The translations under genes and the position numbers were made by a program. From positions 18,075,488 to 18,139,487 of the forward strand of contig CM039515.1 of NCBI GenBank assembly GCA_022432975.1: a stretch of 64,000 nt of DNA, in the 5' to 3' direction. Source of the DNA: Begonia masoniana. Lineage: Eukaryota; Streptophyta; Magnoliopsida; Cucurbitales; Begoniaceae. Under the pieces are notes generated by a model. It worked only from the letters and a program-made list of their open reading frames with translations. It searched no databases and had not been told where the DNA came from. Of the stretch, positions 58,536 through 64,000 are shown in pieces. The number at the start of each line of letters is the position of its first letter. The stretch's first letter is position 1.

Positions 58536-60717
58536 TGTAACGCCCCCGAACCCACCCTGGCTCAGTGCGCTACTTTGCTAACCAGTCCCGCGTTAAAACA
58601 TAATTTTCTTAAACCCCAAAACATAAAACTAAACTGACACAACTGAATTTAAAGCTAAGTCTCTCGAAACTCTCTGCCTAGACGCACTAATTCCCTTACT
58701 CCTAACCATTAAGCACCACGGCGTCCTTCCCGAAAATTTCGGCAAAGTAACGCCTGTAAATGGCGCCTCCAAAATGCTAAATACCTGCATAAAACCCAAT
58801 CCAGAATATTCCTAATCTCCAACAATCCAGCATACGAAATCTCCAAATAACAGTAAAGAGAGAAACTATACTACTAACATCCCTAAGTGAAGAAAATTCA
58901 CAGTATAGGGCGACGCATCACCCTTAACTATGACTATATACAACAATACAATAACTCTAAAAAAATTAACCGAAAAGAGACACATAATCCTATCATTTCC
59001 ACAACCAGACATCGACAATAAACTATCGAAATAAAAAGTCCCACATTCTCCCGAAGACCATGGTTGAGTCGCCCTGACAATAGCCTGCACCGGCATACTC
59101 CATGCATCACCAACTGCTGCCTAGTCCTGGGCTGTCTCATCCATCTCACCTGAATAAATCTTGTCACCTACACCATAGAACACAAAACGTAAGCCTAATG
59201 CTTAGCAAGTAGGGAAATAATGCACAACAACACACTAAATGCTCGACTCAACCCTAACATGCAGTTTCTACACACTCAGTTGCTTTCTTTTCATTCAGGT
59301 TGCATTATCTTTCACTTCCAGGTGAATCAAGTAGGCACACGCCCCCACACAGTCCAGGACGGCCAGACCTTGATCCACGGAGCTAGACCAGAGGCACACG
59401 TCCCAACACAGTCCAGGACGGCCAACCGAATCTCCCCCAGTCGATCGTAGAATCCTCATTGTGCCTTCCGGCACGAGCAGGTCGAGGCATTCAGAATCCC
59501 CATTGTGCCTATCAGCACGAGCAGGTCGAGGCATTCAGAATCCCCAGTGTGCTTATCATCACGAGCAGGTCGAGGAATTCATACTCACGACACATTATGT
59601 ACATTAGCATAACATCTCGAATAGAATCCCTCGCGGGGTGCTCAACGAGCCACTAGCCCGACGAAGCTATTCTACTCCAAGACCACGTTGCAATCAATTC
59701 TTATCTTTTCGATTCATTCTCACCCCTCAAGCATACAAAACACGTGGTTTCGTAGTTTAGAAAACAATGATGCATGAAACACGATGCATGACACAAAGCA
59801 AAACAAGCAAACAAACAACCATTCCCTACCGTTCTATGGTGTAGGCCCGAAGGCAACAAACAAGCACTCCACTACTTACCTGGCGTCCTAGCTCGCTGAG
59901 GATACTCGGTTACCTGTCCACCTACGGCTCGACCTACGACAAACATTTAAACTTCATTAAATCAAGCTTACATTCACCAATTTACTCTCAAACTACTATT
60001 TCTAGCCTAATCAAACTAAAACCTAACTAAATGGGCCACTACTTCGGATTCGGTAAAAACTGACCTGAAACTTCAAACGTGCATAAATTTTGCGTCGGTT
60101 ATCAAAATCAAACGATTCCAGCGGCCATGTACTCCTCTAATAACCTATTTTAACCTGTCAAAAGGAATTGTAAAACAAATAAACTTAGCTAGGTCAAAAC
60201 TGGTAAAACCCAAACTGCCCTTTACCCGGAATTTTCCCATTTTCGATTTTCCATCAATTCTCACTCATTTCCTCACCAATCGATCACCCTAACCCTCAAT
60301 TAGCATAAACTAATCAAAATCCTAAGCTACACATCACCAAACTCGAAATGCCCAAATCGGGCTTCACTAAATTTTGCCCAAACGAGGCTCATCACGGCCA
60401 GGCGATGAAAGCCGGTCCAAGGGTCGGCAAACCCACGCCGGAAACAACCAAAATCGGCCGGTGATCGGAGCCAAATCGGGCTCGTCATTCACGGCCTCAA
60501 ACCGAATAGAAATAGTGTGAAAGCCGAGCTTACCGGTCGGGTTGTGCGCTGAGACGGGCCAGACCTTGCTCGTCGCCGTCGTCTGGCCGTAGAGCATCAG
60601 AAATCGACAGTTAACCAGCCGTCGATCGTCGCTCGCCTCTCCCTCGTCTCTCCCCTGTTCCCCTCTCGGCGTCGGGCTCGAACAACAGAATGGCGAATGC
60701 CATTCTGTTGTTTTATT

Positions 60718-60767
<50 letters not shown>

Positions 60768-61014
60768 TATAATTATAATTATAATTCCTATTAACATTAA
60801 TACAAATTACATTTACCGTTTTGCCCTCCCGTATTTCTGACCATTCGACTTTCGTTAAATCTTGTTCTTAAATGATAACCCACAGCTTAATTTCACAAGA
60901 AAAACCCGAACCTAAAACCATTCACTTTTCTTTTAAATTAATTAAAACAACATATTTTTTTATTATTTTATTTTCTCTCCAATTTTTCTTTTAAAAAAAA
61001 TCCCGGGTGTTACA
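58536..61014 (-). mobile_element. Solo Gypsy LTR inside the 3' LTR of Gypsy B
   Basis: It starts TGTAACGCCCCC and ends CCCGGGTGTTACA with the exact duplication TGCAC (58531-58535 and 61015-61019). Read on the minus strand it begins TGTAACACCCGGGA, the usual start in this window. Length 2479 bp. It contains three ~46-bp units with CACGAGCAGGTCGAGG (about 59,455-59,575) and two copies of ACAGTCCAGGACGGCCA (59,360 and 59,409). No gene is seen. Confidence 0.92.
60717..60785. repeat. (AAT)n microsatellite
   Basis: About 17 AAT repeats followed by AATTATAATT-type repeats, inside the solo LTR. The poly-Ile open frame on the minus strand is an artefact of it. Confidence 0.97.
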
Positions 61015-62711
61015 TGCACGATCCATGTTCATGCACCATGTTTTCGAAAAGCATAGAAAATGAATTCCCGTATATGTTTTCATGAAAAGAAATGCCTAAT
61101 AAAACGATATGAAATGCATGTAACCCGGTCATTTCGTGGTGGAGTTCAGACATGGCTGCCCTGAGAGGAGGAACATGTTTTCCCCCTGCAGATGGAAAGA
61201 GCTATCTAACCGCGAGATGTGCCCTCTCTATCTGGTGAGTCAACCCCTGGTGACACCTTCCGCTATGTAACTAAATAATGAAAAAAAGAGAAATGCATGT
61301 TTTTACAAACCCTGCACGCGTAGCATGCATTTACGAGACTTGCTGAGCTCCTTAGCTCATAGTTATTTTCTATGGTGTAGGTGACTTCGAGATAGGTGAC
61401 GATGAGATTCCTCCACCCGATGTATAGCTGGTTGAAGAAGTGAATCTGTGGGAGTGTGCAGTGCAGTCAGAGCTAAACCGACCCGTGGGAGCAATAGTTG
61501 AGTACTATGTAGTTTTTTTGGGGTTAAAATGGACTGATTGGTGTATAGATAGGAAAGAAATGTATATAACTCATTTTAGGATGTTTGGTGTCTGGATAGT
61601 AGACAAGAGATGCTTTGATGTTTTGGTAGACTCAATTTATAAAGTGTTTTGCTAAGTTTTATTTGGATTTTCGTGGAAATTTGAATGTATAAAGATGAAG
61701 TTTTTTTTGATGTTTTCTGGAAGTTTTGGGTGAATGGTGTATAGGTACAGGAGAATTTGTATGAGTTTCGGTCAAGTGTTTCTGTAAGAAAAGTCATCGT
61801 CCAAAGTCTTTGGACGATAGAGTTAAGTTGAGTATTTTAACAGAAAAAGTCATCGTCCAAAGTCTGTGGACGATAGAGTTAAGTTGAGTATTTTAATAGA
61901 AAAAGTTATCGTTCAAAGTCTGTGGACGATAGATTTAATTTGAGTATTTTAACAGAAAGAGTCATTGTCCAAAGTCGTTGTCTAAGTCCCGTGGACGAAT
62001 AAATCACGTGGATGATTATGGACGAATGAGTCCAGTGGAGGAATAGGTCCGACGAATAAATCACATGGACGATTATGGACGAATGAGTCCCGTGGACGAA
62101 TAGGTCTCGTGGGCGAATAAATCACGTGGACGATTATAGACGAATGAGTCCTGTGGACGAATGAATTATGTGGGCGAGAACTGTCATCCACGTTGCCTTC
62201 TGTTTTCGTCGTCCACGCTGTCTGTCATTTCAGTCGTCCACGCCTCTTAAGGTTCTTGTCGTCCAAACCCGATAGAGAGAAATATCCTCCACTGTTTAAA
62301 TTTGATGAAACCCAAGGGATATTTCCCTCTGTTTTAAACGTTCAACTCATTGTTTATTTAATGAAACTCGAGAGGTATTTCCTTCCGTTTCCATCGTCCA
62401 AACCCGATAGAGAGAAATATCCTCCTCCACTACTTAAATTGATGAAATCGTAGAAGAACTAAGTGATTATTTATTCCTAGAGAAATTAAATGATAGAACC
62501 CGATAGGAAAATTTATTCTCTGCCCATAGTTATTTTATTGTTTTTAGCATTTACCTTAAATTTAATTTTATTCGAGGTTTTCACACACGAATTGTCTTCC
62601 GCTGATAGAAGTTGGTACCCGTGTACATACATGATGAAAAAGAATGAACGAAAGTTTAAATTTCACGTGATTTTTAGGAATAGTACAAGGGAAAAATTAA
62701 GGGTCATTACA

Positions 62712-64000
62712 TACACGAACAACAAATTAATGATCAAACACCACATGATGAGATTGTTACGAATGAACCTAGAATAGATGAACCACTAGAAATACCATTA
62801 AGAAGATTTGTAAATGAAAGAAGATCTACTATTTCTAATGATTATGTGGTTTATCTTCAAGAATTCGAATTTGACTTAGGACTTGATGATGATCCAATTT
62901 TGTTTTCATAAGCCATGGAAAGTGAAAATTCTGGTAAATGGTTAGAAGACATGAAAGATGAGTTAAAATCAATGGAACAAAATAAAGTTTGGGAACTCGT
63001 CGAATTGCCTGAATGTTGTAAAAGAGTTGAGTGCAAATGGGTCTTTAAGACTAAATGCGACTCAAATGGCAATATCGAATGTAATAAAGCCAAACTCGTT
63101 GCCAAAGATTATACTCAGGAAGATGACATTGATTACAAAGAAACCTTTCTCCTATTTCGAAAAAGGATTCTCTCAGAATAATTATGGCAATGGTAGCTCT
63201 TTATAAATTAGAGCTCCATCAAATGGATGTGAAAATTGCCTTTTTGAATGAGAATTTAGACGAAGAAGTTTATATTGACCAACCTGAAGGTTTTAAAGTT
63301 GAAGAAATGAACACATGGTGTGTAAACTTAAGAAATCAATATATGGACTTAAACAAGCTTCCTGAAGATGGTATCTTAAGTTTAATGATACCATTATTTC
63401 TTTTGGATTTAAGGAAAACAGCGTTGATCGGTGTATATATCTAAAAGTTAGTGGGAGTAAGTTTATATTTCTGGTTCTGTTTGTTGATGATATCTTGCTG
63501 GCCGCTAATGATCTTGGTTTATTTTATGAAACTAAGAAATATCTCGATATGAACTTTGAAATGAAAAATATGGGAGAGACATCATATGTGATTGGAATTG
63601 AAATATTCCAGAATAGATCACAAGAATTATTGGGATTGTCTCAGAAAACATATATTAATAAAGTTCTAGAGAGATTTAGAATGGAAAAATGCTATGCAAG
63701 TGTTGTTCCAATTTAGAAAGGAGATAAGTTCAATCTCAATCAATGTCCAAAGAATGAAATGGAACGCACGCAAATGAAAAATATTCCTTATGCATCTATT
63801 GTGGGAAGCTTGATGTATGCACAGACTTGTACCAGGCCAGACATTAGTTTTGTTGTTGGAATGCTGGGCAAGTATCAAAGTAACCCAAGTATAGATCATT
63901 AGAAAGCTGTAAAGAAAGTACTAAGGCAATTATAAGGAACGAAGTATCGTATGCTCACCTATAAACGATCTGATTATCTTGAGGTGATCAGATATTCAGA
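62712..64000 (+). pseudogene. Copia D reverse transcriptase, 3' half (runs off window)
   Basis: This continues the gene cut at 47,664. It has a pre-RT linker (PLRRFVNERRSTISNDYVVY), then the Copia RT signature region from 62,915 (KWLEDMKDELKSMEQNKVWE; CKWVFKTKCDSNG). The conserved LHQMDVKIAFLNENLDEEVY lies near 63,210-63,280 and the catalytic LFVDDILLAAND near 63,478-63,515. The later YASIVGSLMYAQTCTRPDI is at about 63,790-63,850. Stops or frameshifts occur near 62,912, 63,181, 63,350, 63,440, 63,716 and 63,901. RNase H and the 3' LTR are outside the window. Confidence 0.88.

Larger units (their letters stand above)
47664..62711 (+). mobile_element. Gypsy B: Tekay-like chromovirus inserted in Copia D
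   Basis: It starts TGTAACACC at 47664 and ends CATTACA at 62711, with the exact duplication TACAC on both sides (47659-47663 and 62712-62716). Contents: 5' LTR 47664-50250; primer site 50255-50266 (TGGTATCAGAGC); gag-pol 50414-57648; a purine-rich tract before the 3' LTR (AAGGTGGATGGAA); and a 3' LTR starting at 57689. Two later insertions, a Cassandra (50627-51502) and a solo LTR (58536-61014), account for about 3.4 kb of its 15 kb. Confidence 0.95.
57689..62711 (+). repeat. 3' LTR of Gypsy B, split by a solo LTR
   Basis: 57689-58535 and 61020-62711 join to about 2540 bp, collinear with the 5' LTR. Unit numbers in the GTGGACGA arrays (61,790-62,170) differ slightly from the 5' copy, for example GTCCGACGAAT where the 5' LTR has a full unit. 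Confidence 0.93.

Noticed and set aside
60597..60797. Poly-isoleucine ORF
   Set aside because: Translation of the (AAT)n microsatellite.

Overview
The window is nuclear DNA of a flowering plant, most likely a eudicot. The evidence is a plant Mediator tail gene (MED32), an interrupted plant GDSL lipase gene, Cassandra TRIM elements carrying 5S rRNA-like sequence, Tekay-like chromoviruses with tRNA-Met primer sites, and MULE transposons. It is a dense nest of transposable elements. Only one gene looks intact (MED32, 42230-42673, minus strand).

Layout. 1-2.9 kb: the 3' part of a Gypsy LTR carrying a very homogeneous 27-bp minisatellite, followed by a 307-bp direct duplication. 3.3-4.0 kb: a possible Copia LTR remnant. 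4.9-10.8 kb: a GDSL esterase/lipase pseudogene on the minus strand, split by a 4.66-kb LTR derivative (duplicated target GTTAG) whose LTR end, primer site and leader are tandemly repeated. 11.0-11.8 kb: a foldback element. 11.85-21.35 kb: a MULE with long terminal inverted repeats and two convergent genes (transposase on minus, 'putative plant transposon protein' on plus). It is split by a 4.9-kb non-autonomous LTR element (itself holding a Cassandra) and by a second Cassandra in its right TIR. 21.9-26.3 kb: a second, plus-oriented copy of the same MULE family, hit by a solo Cassandra LTR that contains a solo Gypsy LTR. 26.3-33.3 kb: Gypsy A, with a 2.56-kb LTR and a degenerate gag-pol, 3' truncated.

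33.3-36.3 kb: unclassified sequence, a 100-N assembly gap, a gag fragment, and a 1.27-kb MULE-like element with 9-bp target duplication and an internal ORF. 36.3-41.9 kb: a short-LTR chromovirus lacking RT, RNase H and the integrase core, carrying a 1.22-kb palindrome-rich foldback in its leader. 42.2-42.9 kb: MED32, with a tandem duplication of its start region. 43.3-43.8 kb: a Copia fragment. From 44.6 kb to beyond the window end: Copia D, split at 47,664 by Gypsy B (47,664-62,711; target TACAC). Gypsy B is in turn hit by a Cassandra in gag and by a 2.48-kb solo LTR in its 3' LTR, and its reverse transcriptase segment is present three times in tandem.

Target duplications that I could read directly order most insertions: GTTAG, AAAGA, ACAAA, GGATC, TACAC and TGCAC are exact; four others (two Cassandra, one MULE-like, one chromovirus) have one mismatch. 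All large element genes contain stops or frameshifts, so nothing here looks able to move on its own. No tRNA gene, intact rRNA gene or CRISPR array was seen.
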